NCBI RefSeq assembly: GCF_900491745.1
Contig: NZ_UETR01000005.1
Location: forward strand, 1 to 64,000
Reading direction: 5' to 3'
Length of the DNA stretch: 64,000 nt
Origin: Amarolinea aalborgensis
GTDB taxonomy: Bacteria; Chloroflexota; Anaerolineae; SSC4; Amarolineaceae
The notes beneath the pieces were generated by a model, which worked only from the letters and a program-made list of their open reading frames with translations, searched no databases and was not told the DNA's origin. How positions within the stretch are numbered: the first letter of the stretch is position 1; each line of letters opens with the position of its first letter. The position numbers and the translations under genes were made by a program. Below are positions 34,368-44,962 of this stretch, piece by piece.

Positions 34368-35135
34368 TTGAATCAAACACAACTTGTGCTTACCGCACTG
34401 CGCGATATTCCCTTGATCCATCCCGGCGATGACCTGGCCGCCATCATCCTGGCGGGGCTGGCGCGCGCGGAACTGACCCTGCAAGACCGCGATGTGCTTG
34501 TCATCGCGCAGAAGATCGTCTCCAAGGCCGAAGGGCGCCTGGTGCATTGGCGCGACTTGACCCCTTCGCCGCAGGCGTTCGAACTGGCCGCGCTGACAGG
34601 CAAGCACCCCGGCCATGTGCAGGCCATCCTCAATGACAGCCGCAGCATCGTGCGCGCGGCCCATGGCGTGCTCATCACCGAGCAGCGCGCCGGCTGGATT
34701 TGCGCCAACACCGGCGTGGATCATTCCAACGTGGATGGCGAAAGCGATGACTGCCTGGCCCTGCTGCCGGAAGACGCCGACGGCTCCGCGCGGCGCCTGC
34801 GTCAACAGTTGAAGGAGGCGACCGGCGCCGACATTGCCATTGTCATCAACGACACCCACGGCCGCGCCTGGCGCATGGGCGCGGTTGGCGTGGCGATTGG
34901 CGTCGCCGGCATCAAGCCGGTCACCGACCTGCGCGGGCATCCCGACCTCTTCGGCATGACCCTGCGCAGTTCCGAGGTGGGCACGGCCGATGAGATTGCC
35001 TCGGCCGCGTCGCTGCTCATGGGTCAAACGGACGAAGGCCGCCCCATCGTGCACCTGCGCGGCGTCCCGTTTCTGGCCGGCGAAGGTCGCGCCGCGGAGA
35101 TGGTGCGCCCCGCACAGCTCGACCTGTTCCGCTAG
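34368..35135 (+). CDS. cofE: Coenzyme F420-0:L-glutamate ligase
   Basis: The 255-residue enzyme adds glutamates to F420-0 using GTP. Family features include LVIAQKIVSKAEGR, ICANTGVDHSNVDGE, IVINDTHGRAWRMGAVGVAIG and GTADEIASAASLLMGQTDEG. The only reasonable start is TTG 34368, 12 bp after the endonuclease stop, with no strong Shine-Dalgarno. That weak start may reflect insertion of the restriction-modification pair ahead of it. The bifunctional C-terminal domain of FbiB is absent. Confidence 0.92.
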   Translation: MNQTQLVLTALRDIPLIHPGDDLAAIILAGLARAELTLQDRDVLVIAQKIVSKAEGRLVHWRDLTPSPQAFELAALTGKHPGHVQAILNDSRSIVRAAHGVLITEQRAGWICANTGVDHSNVDGESDDCLALLPEDADGSARRLRQQLKEATGADIAIVINDTHGRAWRMGAVGVAIGVAGIKPVTDLRGHPDLFGMTLRSSEVGTADEIASAASLLMGQTDEGRPIVHLRGVPFLAGEGRAAEMVRPAQLDLFR

Positions 35136-35161
35136 GCCGGTCGCGTCGAAAGGAGAGGCTG

Positions 35162-35986
35162 ATGCCGTATCTGTTTGCTGGCATGGATCCGTATCTCGAA
35201 GGCTACCTGTGGCCAGACGTGCATCTGGCCCTGGCCGCACAAATACGCCGCCAACTGGAACCCTTTCTGCGGCCCAGATACGTGGCGCGCCTGGCCATTC
35301 GCATAGTGGGAGACGCAACCGAAAGCCTTGAAATCACGCCCGCCAATGGCGACAGGCCGAAATCGGGCAGCCAACCGGACATCGAGGTGGTCAAACGGCC
35401 TCCGCCCACGCGTCCAACTTCATGGTCCGTTCCAAGCGCCCAAAGCGCCACGCCCATATCACCGCCAACTGCGGTCGTAGCGCTGCCGGAGCCGATTCAA
35501 CGCCGCCTCGTAACCATCGAGGTGCGTGATGCTGCTTCGAATGAACTGGTCACCGCCATTGAGCTGATTTCGCCGACGAACAAGCGCATGCCAGACTTGA
35601 ATCGCTATCGCACCAAACGCCGGGCGTTGCTGGAAGCCGGCAAGAACTTACTCGAAATTGACCTTATTCGCCGAGGCGCACGTCCGTTTGCGTTTGTTGG
35701 GATGCCAACTTCGACCTATGCGATGGCCCTGACGCGCAGCGCCAACCCGAATCAGATGGAGATTTGGGCGCTCAATATGCCCGATGTGTTGCCCGTCTTA
35801 CCCGTTCCTTTGCTCCCGCCAGACCCTGACGTGGCGCTCGACCTGGGAGGCGCCCTACGCACCGTGTATGAAGAGGCAGACTACGATTTGAGTCTTGACT
35901 ACACGCAGGCGCCCCCACCGCCGCCGTTGACCGAGGCGGATGCGTCATGGCTGGCGGCCCTTCTGCAGGGAGCAGGCCTGCGTTGA
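35162..35986 (+). CDS. DUF4058 family protein
   Basis: The 274-residue protein opens with FAGMDPYLEGYLWPDVH, the DUF4058 signature, and continues with RLVTIEVRDAASNELVTAIELISPTNK and RRGARPFAFVGMP. The family is common in Cyanobacteria and Chloroflexota and has no known function; the core resembles nuclease-like beta-sandwich layouts, which is only an impression. AAAGGAGAGG precedes the ATG. It overlaps the ABC permease gene. Confidence 0.88.
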   Translation: MPYLFAGMDPYLEGYLWPDVHLALAAQIRRQLEPFLRPRYVARLAIRIVGDATESLEITPANGDRPKSGSQPDIEVVKRPPPTRPTSWSVPSAQSATPISPPTAVVALPEPIQRRLVTIEVRDAASNELVTAIELISPTNKRMPDLNRYRTKRRALLEAGKNLLEIDLIRRGARPFAFVGMPTSTYAMALTRSANPNQMEIWALNMPDVLPVLPVPLLPPDPDVALDLGGALRTVYEEADYDLSLDYTQAPPPPPLTEADASWLAALLQGAGLR

Positions 35987-36891
35987 GGTCGAGAGTCGTT
36001 TCGGTCTGGCGTCATCGCTCCACGCACGATGAACGCTTGACCGTATTCCTCGGCCTGGCCCCGGCCGCGATCGTCGGCCTGGTCTTCGTCGTCATCCCGC
36101 TTGTCATTTCGCTCTATGTGAGCCTCTGGGAATGGCCGCTGCTGCGCCCCGGTCGTGAATTCCTCGGCCTGGGCAATTACGCCCGCCTCGTGCAAACGCC
36201 TGAGTTTTGGCGCGCCTTACGCGTGACCATCCTGTACGCGGTCGGTGTCGTGGCGCTGGGCACGCCGTTGGCCCTCGGGCTGGCGCTGCTTCTACATCAG
36301 GTGCGCCGCGGGCAAACCCTTTACCGCACCGCCATCTTCTTGCCTGTTGCCATCACCACCGTGGTAGCGGCTATCTTTTGGCGCTGGCTCTACCAACCCT
36401 ACGTCGGGCCGCTGGCCCTGCTTTGGCAGGCCTTCGGTTGGCGCCCCATCGCCTGGCTCACTGATCCCGCCTGGGCCTTGCCCGCGTTGATCCTGATGGC
36501 GCTCTGGAAACAGACCGGCTATTACGTGCTCGTTTACCTGGCGGGCTTGCGCGCGCTGCCGGCTGAGGTGAGCGAAGCTGCGCGCCTGGACGGCGCGGGC
36601 GGGCTGGCCGAAACCTGGTACGTCACCCTGCCGCTGCTGCGGCCAACGACGGCGTTCGTTCTCATCACCGGCGGCATTTTCGCCCTGGAGAGTTTTGGCC
36701 CGGTCTACGTTCTTACCGGCGGCGGCCCGGCCGGCGCGACCACCACCCTGGTGCTTTACCTGTACGAGCGGGCCTTCGCCTTCTCTGAACTCGGCTATGC
36801 CGCGGCGCTTGGGTGGGCGCTCTTCATTCTGCTCTTTCCCTTGATCTGGCTCCACTTCCGCACCTGGGGTCGCGCCGAGGTGCTGGCATGA
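35947..36891 (+). CDS. Carbohydrate ABC transporter permease (MalF/UgpA-like)
   Basis: The 314-residue inner-membrane protein has six predicted helices and the EAA loop EVSEAARLDGAGGLAETWYVTLPLL, which contacts the ATPase. Pairing with a second permease and a solute-binding lipoprotein points to a CUT1 sugar importer. The start is either ATG 35947 (40-bp overlap with DUF4058) or TTG 35983, which overlaps the DUF4058 stop as TTGA and would shorten it by 12 residues. Confidence 0.88.
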   Translation: MAGGPSAGSRPALRSRVVSVWRHRSTHDERLTVFLGLAPAAIVGLVFVVIPLVISLYVSLWEWPLLRPGREFLGLGNYARLVQTPEFWRALRVTILYAVGVVALGTPLALGLALLLHQVRRGQTLYRTAIFLPVAITTVVAAIFWRWLYQPYVGPLALLWQAFGWRPIAWLTDPAWALPALILMALWKQTGYYVLVYLAGLRALPAEVSEAARLDGAGGLAETWYVTLPLLRPTTAFVLITGGIFALESFGPVYVLTGGGPAGATTTLVLYLYERAFAFSELGYAAALGWALFILLFPLIWLHFRTWGRAEVLA

Positions 36892-37703
36892 AGCGCCGTC
36901 TCTCGGCAACCGCTTTTCTGCTGCATGTCAGCCTCTCTGTCGTCGCACTCGCCGCGCTGCTGCCCTTCGCCTGGATGCTGCTGCTTTCTGTGCTGGATGC
37001 GCCTGACAGTCAGGCTGCGCCCAGCCTGCATTGGCCCTGGCTGCTCACGCTCAGTAATTATGTCAATGCCTGGCGCGTGATTCCCCTGGCGCACTATTAC
37101 GCCAACAGCCTCCTGGTTGCCAGCAGCGTTATGCTGGGTCAGGTGAGCACTGCGATGTTGGCGGGCTATGTCTTTGCCCGTTTGCAGTTCCGCGGCCGCG
37201 ACCTGCTTTTCCTGCTTTTCCTGGGCACCTTGCTCGTACCCACGGAAGTCACCCTGGTGCCGAGCTTCCTGCTCATGCGTTGGCTGGGCTGGGTTGACCG
37301 CTTGCCCGCGCTGACCGTGCCTTTCCTGGCGCACCCCACGGCGATCTTCTTGCTGCGCCAATATCTGCTGACGATCCCCAGCGCGCTGGAAGATGCGGCG
37401 CGCATGGATGGTTGTTCGCGGCTGCAAGTCTTGTGGCACGTATTCATCCCGCTGGCCCTACCTGCGGCCGGCGTGGTGGGCGCCTTCAGCTTCCTGTGGA
37501 CGTGGAAAGCGTTCGTTTGGCCCCTGATCATCATCCAGACTCCAACGCGCTACACGATTCCAGTCGGCCTGGCCATGCTGCAAAGTGAGCTTGGCACAAA
37601 CTGGCCTCTGCTCATGGCAGCCACGGCGCTTGCCACCCTGCCCGTCCTGTTGATTTACGCGCTCGTTCAGCGCCGGACGTATGTGCTCGATTTTGGCTTC
37701 TGA
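36888..37703 (+). CDS. Carbohydrate ABC transporter permease (MalG/UgpE-like)
   Basis: The 271-residue inner-membrane protein has six predicted helices and the EAA loop SALEDAARMDGCSRLQVLWH, followed by IPLALPAAG. It starts at ATG 36888, overlapping the stop of the first permease (ATGA). It forms the heterodimeric channel with that permease. The 37704-37879 gap before the binding-protein gene shows no clear gene. Confidence 0.9.
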   Translation: MKRRLSATAFLLHVSLSVVALAALLPFAWMLLLSVLDAPDSQAAPSLHWPWLLTLSNYVNAWRVIPLAHYYANSLLVASSVMLGQVSTAMLAGYVFARLQFRGRDLLFLLFLGTLLVPTEVTLVPSFLLMRWLGWVDRLPALTVPFLAHPTAIFLLRQYLLTIPSALEDAARMDGCSRLQVLWHVFIPLALPAAGVVGAFSFLWTWKAFVWPLIIIQTPTRYTIPVGLAMLQSELGTNWPLLMAATALATLPVLLIYALVQRRTYVLDFGF

Positions 37704-37879
37704 AAAATGTCACGGCTTTCGCCGTTGCCTGGATGCGGCAGGAGCAAGCACCTGCCAGATACTAGCGGTTGGGAGGAATGTTCACCACGATTGCCTGCGT
37801 GGAGCAGGCAATCGTCATGTCGGACTCGGTCGAACCAGCGCGCACACCCCGTGCGCCCAGAGAAGCAATAGGAGATCGT

Positions 37880-39235
37880 ATGCCTGCAATGACCAGGCGG
37901 CCGCGCCGCCTGCTTTTGATCATATTCCTGGCTGTTCTTCTGACAGCCTGCGTTCCTGCATCACCCACACCTGGTGGATCAGCCGCTCCATCGGGCGCGC
38001 CAACCACAACCCCGCCCGCGTCAGCGACTGCGGCCGGCGCGCCGGCCAGCGTCACGCGTCTTACCCTGTGGCATGCCTATGGAGGCGCCCTCGGCCAATC
38101 GTTCGAGGCGCTGGTGCAGCAGTTCAACCAAACCCATTCCGCCATTCAGATTGAGCCGAGCTATGGCGGCACGCTCTTCACGATGCGTGAAAAACTCGTC
38201 ACCGCGCTCGCCGCGCAATCCGGGCCAGACATCGCCCAAATTGATCAATTCTGGTCGTCGGAACTGGCCGATGCCGGCGCGCTCGTCAGCCTGGACGATT
38301 TCCTGGCCCAAGACGCCACCTTGAACCGCAGCGACATCTGGGACAAAGCCTGGCAGACGGCCAGTTACCAGGGCAAGCTCTGGTCCATGCCCTTTGCGCT
38401 GAGCAACATCGCGCTCTACTACAACAAGGCGCTCTTCCAGCAGGCCGGCCTTGACCCCAACCAGCCGCCGGCCACGTGGGAAATGCTGGCCGCAACTGCG
38501 CAACAGCTCACCCGCGACGCCGACGCCAACGGTACGCCGGAGCAGTGGGGCCTCACCATGCCGCTCAAGGCTAACGAAGGTAATGTCTACTACTGGTTGG
38601 CATTTTTGTGGCAAAACAACGGCGCGCTCTTCAGCGATGACTTCAAAGCGGTGCGCTTCAACGAGCCGGCCGGCGTCGAGGCGCTGCAATTCTGGATTGA
38701 CCTGGCGAAGAAGGAACGCGCGCTGCCCGTGGCGCCGCCAGACAACGGCTTCGAAGGCGGCAAGGTGGGCATGACCATCGCCTCAACTGCGCGCTTGAGC
38801 GCGCTGCGCAAGGCCGTGGGCGCGGACAACCTGGGCATGGCGCCTCTGCCCGCGCATAAACGCGCCGCCACCGGCGTGGGCGGCGCCAACCTGGCGATCC
38901 TCAGCGGCGCCAAAGACCAGGCCGCGGCCTGGGAATTCATCCGCTGGATGACCAGCCCAGAAATCAACCTAGCGTGGAGCACCGCCAGCGGCTATCTGCC
39001 GTTGCGACAATCCGTGGTGCAATCGGCCGCCTACCAGGATTACCTCAAGCAAACCCCACAGGCGCAGGTCATCCTGGACCAAATGGCGGTCGCGGTCGTG
39101 CGGCCCAATGTGCCGGCCTACACTGCGGTTTCGCGCGAGGTCGGCCTTGCCATCGAAGCGGTCTTCTTCACTGATGTCAGCGCGCAAGACGCGCTCGATG
39201 CCGCCGCGGCCGCGTCTGCGTCCGCGTTGAAATAG
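37880..39235 (+). CDS. ABC transporter sugar-binding lipoprotein
   Basis: The 451-residue protein begins with a Sec signal and lipobox (LLLIIFLAVLLTAC), then a Pro/Thr/Ala linker and a family 1 solute-binding fold (RLTLWHAYGGALGQSFEALVQQFN, SGPDIAQIDQFW, WSMPFALSNIALYYNKALF). It should hold the sugar outside the membrane for the two permeases upstream. AGGAG lies just before ATG 37880; the longer frame from 37769 lacks signal features. No ATP-binding subunit is encoded nearby. Confidence 0.9.
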   Translation: MPAMTRRPRRLLLIIFLAVLLTACVPASPTPGGSAAPSGAPTTTPPASATAAGAPASVTRLTLWHAYGGALGQSFEALVQQFNQTHSAIQIEPSYGGTLFTMREKLVTALAAQSGPDIAQIDQFWSSELADAGALVSLDDFLAQDATLNRSDIWDKAWQTASYQGKLWSMPFALSNIALYYNKALFQQAGLDPNQPPATWEMLAATAQQLTRDADANGTPEQWGLTMPLKANEGNVYYWLAFLWQNNGALFSDDFKAVRFNEPAGVEALQFWIDLAKKERALPVAPPDNGFEGGKVGMTIASTARLSALRKAVGADNLGMAPLPAHKRAATGVGGANLAILSGAKDQAAAWEFIRWMTSPEINLAWSTASGYLPLRQSVVQSAAYQDYLKQTPQAQVILDQMAVAVVRPNVPAYTAVSREVGLAIEAVFFTDVSAQDALDAAAAASASALK

Positions 39236-39240
39236 GGTCA

Positions 39241-39287
39241 CGGCCACGGTTTAGCGGCAATTAGAGACTGCCGCTAAACCATGGCCG
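39241..39287. terminator. Long hairpin after the binding-protein gene
   Basis: 39241-39259 pairs with 39269-39287 over 19 positions with one mismatch, around a 9-nt loop. It starts 5 bp after the stop of the sugar-binding gene. There is no T-run, so it may be a transcript-end stabiliser and not a classic terminator. Confidence 0.55.
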
Positions 39288-39303
39288 CTATGATAGAAAG
39301 CAT

Positions 39304-39331
39304 TTGACAACCAGCAGACGACAATTACAAT
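39304..39331 (+). promoter_or_regulatory. Sigma70-like promoter of brnTA
   Basis: TTGACA (39304-39309), a 16-bp spacer and TACAAT (39326-39331) end only 6 bp before the brnT ATG at 39338. The transcript would be leaderless or have a very short leader. Confidence 0.6.
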
Positions 39332-39337
39332 AGGCGT

Positions 39338-39649
39338 ATGAACTTCGAGTGGGACGTTCCGAAGAACAAAGCCAACCTCCTCAAACACGGGATCGCGTTT
39401 GAAGACGTAACTTCGCTTTTCGAGGAAGGCGCTCGCCTACTCATTGATTACGATGACCGAGAAGAATATGGCGAAGACCGTTGGATCGGCATTGGAGCGT
39501 TGCGACAACACGTTGTAGTTGTCGTTTTCACTGAGCCTGGCCCTAACACTGTCCGTCTCATTTCTGCCCGTAGAGCAAACCGCGATGAAAGAACAAAATA
39601 CTTCAACACCTTTGAAAACCGACTGGGAACGCCTGGATCGCATGACTGA
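39338..39649 (+). CDS. brnT: BrnT family toxin
   Basis: The 103-residue protein matches the BrnT/DUF497 ribonuclease-like toxins: NFEWDVPKNKANLLKHGIAFEDVTSLF, then DRWIGIGALRQHVVVVVFTE and RLISARRANRDERTKYF. BrnT toxins inhibit growth by cleaving RNA with a RelE-like fold and are held by BrnA. The antitoxin gene overlaps its 3' end by 65 bp. Confidence 0.9.
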   Translation: MNFEWDVPKNKANLLKHGIAFEDVTSLFEEGARLLIDYDDREEYGEDRWIGIGALRQHVVVVVFTEPGPNTVRLISARRANRDERTKYFNTFENRLGTPGSHD

Positions 39650-39860
39650 CGATGATATTGATTATGCAGATATCCCGCCACTGGGAGACGAGTTCTTTGC
39701 ACAGGCGCGCCTGTACATTCCGCCCTCAAAACGAGCGAACTTCGTTGAATTGGACTCTGATGTCATGACCTGGTTCCAGCAACGTGACCAGCACTATCCG
39801 AACTTGATCAACGTTGTCCTGAGAAAGTATATCGAGATACAGCAGGAAATCGCCAGATAA
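39585..39860 (+). CDS. brnA: BrnA family antitoxin
   Basis: The 91-residue protein has the BrnA/DUF4415 pattern TDWERLDRMTDDDIDYADIPPLGDEFF, and a C-terminal ribbon-helix-helix-like part (VELDSDVMTWFQQ...YPNLINVVLRKYI). BrnA neutralises BrnT and represses the operon. Its ATG lies inside brnT in another frame, the usual toxin-first arrangement. Confidence 0.88.
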   Translation: MKEQNTSTPLKTDWERLDRMTDDDIDYADIPPLGDEFFAQARLYIPPSKRANFVELDSDVMTWFQQRDQHYPNLINVVLRKYIEIQQEIAR

Positions 39861-39868
39861 GCAACAAA

Positions 39869-39899
39869 CGAAATCCACGGCTCTCAACCGTGGGTTTCG
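39869..39899. terminator. Bidirectional terminator between brnTA and the cyclase-like gene
   Basis: CGAAATCCACGG (39869-39880) pairs with CCGTGGGTTTCG (39888-39899), 12 bp with one G-U pair and a 7-nt loop, between convergent genes. Short pyrimidine-rich sequence follows on the plus strand. Confidence 0.65.
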
Positions 39900-39988
39900 C
39901 TCTCTTGGCCTACCCATCTGACAGCGCTGCGATCTGCGTAGCCAGGCTTATGCGTTTGTTCGACCTATCCTGGGGCAACCCCGCGCCT

Positions 39989-40933
39989 TCAGCCGCCGGA
40001 CGCTCGCTGCCACCAACGCAGGACCCGCAGGGCGCGCAGGGTGTTCCAGCGGCCGGGCTGCCCCACGGCGTCCATTTCGAAGAAGACGCGGCCGGCCCAA
40101 TTTTGTCCCTGCTTCCAGCGACCGTCGGCCGTGCGTTTGCTCAGCAGAAGCTCAATGGCATCCGTCATGCGTTCGTCTGCGGGCGCGTTGATCCACTGGA
40201 AGTAGTCGAGGGCGCGCAGGAAATCGTAGCGCCAGCGCGGCGGGAAGTATATCCGTGCCATGGCCGGATCAGCCACTTTGCCGGTGCGGTGCGAACGATA
40301 GAGACGATGCTGCCAGAGAAACTCGTGCGCCCGGTCAACCGCCGCCTGCACCTTGTCGGCCTCAGAGGGCGCCAGGAGCGTGTATTCGTGCAAACCTTCC
40401 AGCGCCGACAGCGTGGTGTGGAACGAGCTGTGCGTGGCGCCGTGCGGCCGTTCGCAGTTCCAGCCGCCGTCGTCCATTTGCTGGCCGAGCAGATGCGTAA
40501 CGATCTGCGGCACGCGGTCATCCTGGCTGCGAAAGTAGCTGAGCAGCGCCAACACCATGCCGGTGACGCACGTTTCGCTGTACTTGTACGACTTGAAGAA
40601 GTTGATGCCGCCATCGTGGTAGAACCCTTTGTTCAGCAGCAGTGCGCAGCCGGCCTGCGCCTGCGCGTTGTCCGGAGGCAGGTCCAGGTGACGCAGCGTC
40701 AACAGGGTGTAGGTGGTCGAAATCCACTTCGGCGAGTAAAGCCCGCCGCCCCACGTGCCGGTCGGGTCTTGGCAAGCCAGCAGCTGCGCGCCCCAGCCGG
40801 TCAGCGCAACCTGCGCCCGGTCGGCCTCCCAGCGGGCAGGCGATTCATCCAACAAATCACGGCGGGTTTGCCAGCGAATGGCCGGGTCGCCCGCCAACAA
40901 CCAGGCAATCGTCATCTCATCCATCGTTGTCAT
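39989..40933 (-). CDS. Squalene-cyclase/prenyltransferase-like repeat protein
   Basis: The 314-residue protein has alpha-alpha-barrel repeats of the terpene-cyclase/prenyltransferase superfamily: QDPTGTWGGGLYSPKWISTT, QMDDGGWNC and KRTADGRWKQ. It is about half the length of squalene-hopene cyclase and no DxDD catalytic motif is seen, so it is probably not a full cyclase. AGGAGG lies 6 bp before the ATG at 40933. Role unknown. The 40934-41276 gap holds a small hairpin (41088-41106) and nothing else I can support. Confidence 0.75.
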   Translation of the reverse strand: MTTMDEMTIAWLLAGDPAIRWQTRRDLLDESPARWEADRAQVALTGWGAQLLACQDPTGTWGGGLYSPKWISTTYTLLTLRHLDLPPDNAQAQAGCALLLNKGFYHDGGINFFKSYKYSETCVTGMVLALLSYFRSQDDRVPQIVTHLLGQQMDDGGWNCERPHGATHSSFHTTLSALEGLHEYTLLAPSEADKVQAAVDRAHEFLWQHRLYRSHRTGKVADPAMARIYFPPRWRYDFLRALDYFQWINAPADERMTDAIELLLSKRTADGRWKQGQNWAGRVFFEMDAVGQPGRWNTLRALRVLRWWQRASGG

Positions 40934-41276
40934 CAGGCCTCCTAGTCCGCTCGTATAGTTGTTGGCATCCGCATACCGATTCTACTCCATCGTTACGCAT
41001 TTCCTCAAACGGTCGCCCGCGCCAGGTGCATTTCAAACTGGGGGCGGGTCGGACGCCGGGCGATTGAGATCGCTGCAGCCACTGCTAAGCCCAACCGGCG
41101 TGGGCTGCGCCCCGAAATTGAGATGCATCCCCCGCGCCCACGCGCGACAGGATCACGCCGCAAACGCAAGTCAACGGCTGTTGGTTGTTCTTTATTTGCA
41201 GGCGTTTTCGCCCACAACCCGCGCGCCCTGGGTAATTGATCCGCGCGGCGCCCGGCGATAAGACAAAGGAGAACTG

Positions 41277-41840
41277 ATGCTCACACGCTGCGCATGGGCG
41301 GCGGCGTCCAACCCGCTTTACCTGGCCTATCATGATGAGGAATGGGGTGTGCCCCTGCATGACGACCGCGGGCTCTTCGAGATGCTGATCCTTGAAGGCA
41401 TGCAGGCGGGGTTGAGTTGGTCAACCATTCTCAACAAGCGGACCAACTTCCGGCTGGCCTTCGCGGGCTTCCACGCTGCCAAAATCGCAGCCTACGATGT
41501 TGACGACGTGGCCGCGCTCTTAGCCAACCCTGGCATTGTGCGCAACCGGCTCAAAATCGCCGCCGCCATCAACAATGCCCAGGCCTTCCTGGCCCTGCAG
41601 GCGGAATTCGGCAGCTTCGACGCCTACATATGGCAGTTCGTGGGCGGCCAGCCGGTGCGCAATGCCTGGCAAGCGCTGCGCGACCTTCCCGCGCACACGC
41701 CCATCTCGGATGCGATGAGCAAAGATCTGCGGCGGCGCGGCTTCAAGTTCGTCGGCTCCACCATCTGCTACGCCTTCATGCAGGCAACCGGCATGGTCAA
41801 CGACCATGTGGTCAGCTGCTTCCGCTATGACCAGGTTTGA
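41277..41840 (+). CDS. tag: DNA-3-methyladenine glycosylase I
   Basis: The 187-residue protein removes 3-methyladenine from alkylated DNA. It has RCAWAAASNPLYLAYHDEEWGVP at the N-terminus (zinc Cys and His), LEGMQAGLSWSTILNKR and the C-terminal NDHVVSCFR, which completes the HhH-family Tag zinc site. AAAGGAG precedes the ATG. Length is the family norm. Confidence 0.95.
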   Translation: MLTRCAWAAASNPLYLAYHDEEWGVPLHDDRGLFEMLILEGMQAGLSWSTILNKRTNFRLAFAGFHAAKIAAYDVDDVAALLANPGIVRNRLKIAAAINNAQAFLALQAEFGSFDAYIWQFVGGQPVRNAWQALRDLPAHTPISDAMSKDLRRRGFKFVGSTICYAFMQATGMVNDHVVSCFRYDQV

Positions 41841-41846
41841 ACGGAA

Positions 41847-41892
41847 ACAGGCCACCAACCGGGGCTTTTTGGCGCCCTGGTTCATGGCCTGT
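41847..41892. terminator. Bidirectional terminator between tag and the acyl-CoA synthetase gene
   Basis: ACAGGCCA (41847-41854) pairs with TGGCCTGT (41885-41892), and inside it AACCGGGGC pairs with GCCCTGGTT with one G-U. The two-part hairpin sits between convergent genes. Confidence 0.65.
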
Positions 41893-41926
41893 ATCGCTAT
41901 CCGGCAGATTGCCGCCCTGTCATGGG

Positions 41927-44692
<2,766 letters not shown>

Positions 44693-44720
44693 CTTTCCAT
44701 CCAGTTCTTGTTCTGTGATT

Positions 44721-44873
44721 TTACAGCTTATCCACGGCGTGCAGCGTGCGCTGCCGGCCACGAAACGTTGCCAACCAACGGATGCCCACGCGGCGCGTCA
44801 TCCCCAGAGCCACATCGAATCCGGCCGCCAGGTCAGCGGGACGGTGGCTGTCCGAACCGAAGGTAATCCATTG
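44721..44873 (-). pseudogene. 3' remnant of a PHP-family histidinol-phosphatase-like gene
   Basis: About 50 codons read ITFGSDSHRPADLAAGFD then VALGMTRRVGIRWLATFRGR and end at 44721. GSDSHRP...GFD is the conserved C-terminus of PHP phosphoesterases (HisJ/HisK type). Nothing upstream continues the domain; within a few codons the sequence becomes the promoter of the divergent AlbA-domain gene. The gene was probably decapitated by the event that brought that neighbour in. Little else is seen in 44693-44962. Confidence 0.7.
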
Positions 44874-44897
44874 ATTAGTGCACTCGCTTGAGAATGA

Positions 44898-44948
44898 TTG
44901 TAACACACGTCGTGTCGTGGTACAATACCTGCAAGCATTCTGTTACAA
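44898..44948 (+). promoter_or_regulatory. Promoter and candidate operator of the AlbA/Schlafen gene
   Basis: TTGTAA (44898-44903), a 17-bp spacer and TACAAT (44921-44926) form the promoter. TTGTAACA (44898-44905) is exactly repeated in inverted orientation as TGTTACAA (44941-44948), flanking the -10 box and start site. This suggests an operator, perhaps autoregulatory. Confidence 0.5.
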
Positions 44949-44962
44949 AATGGTCTTGTCCG

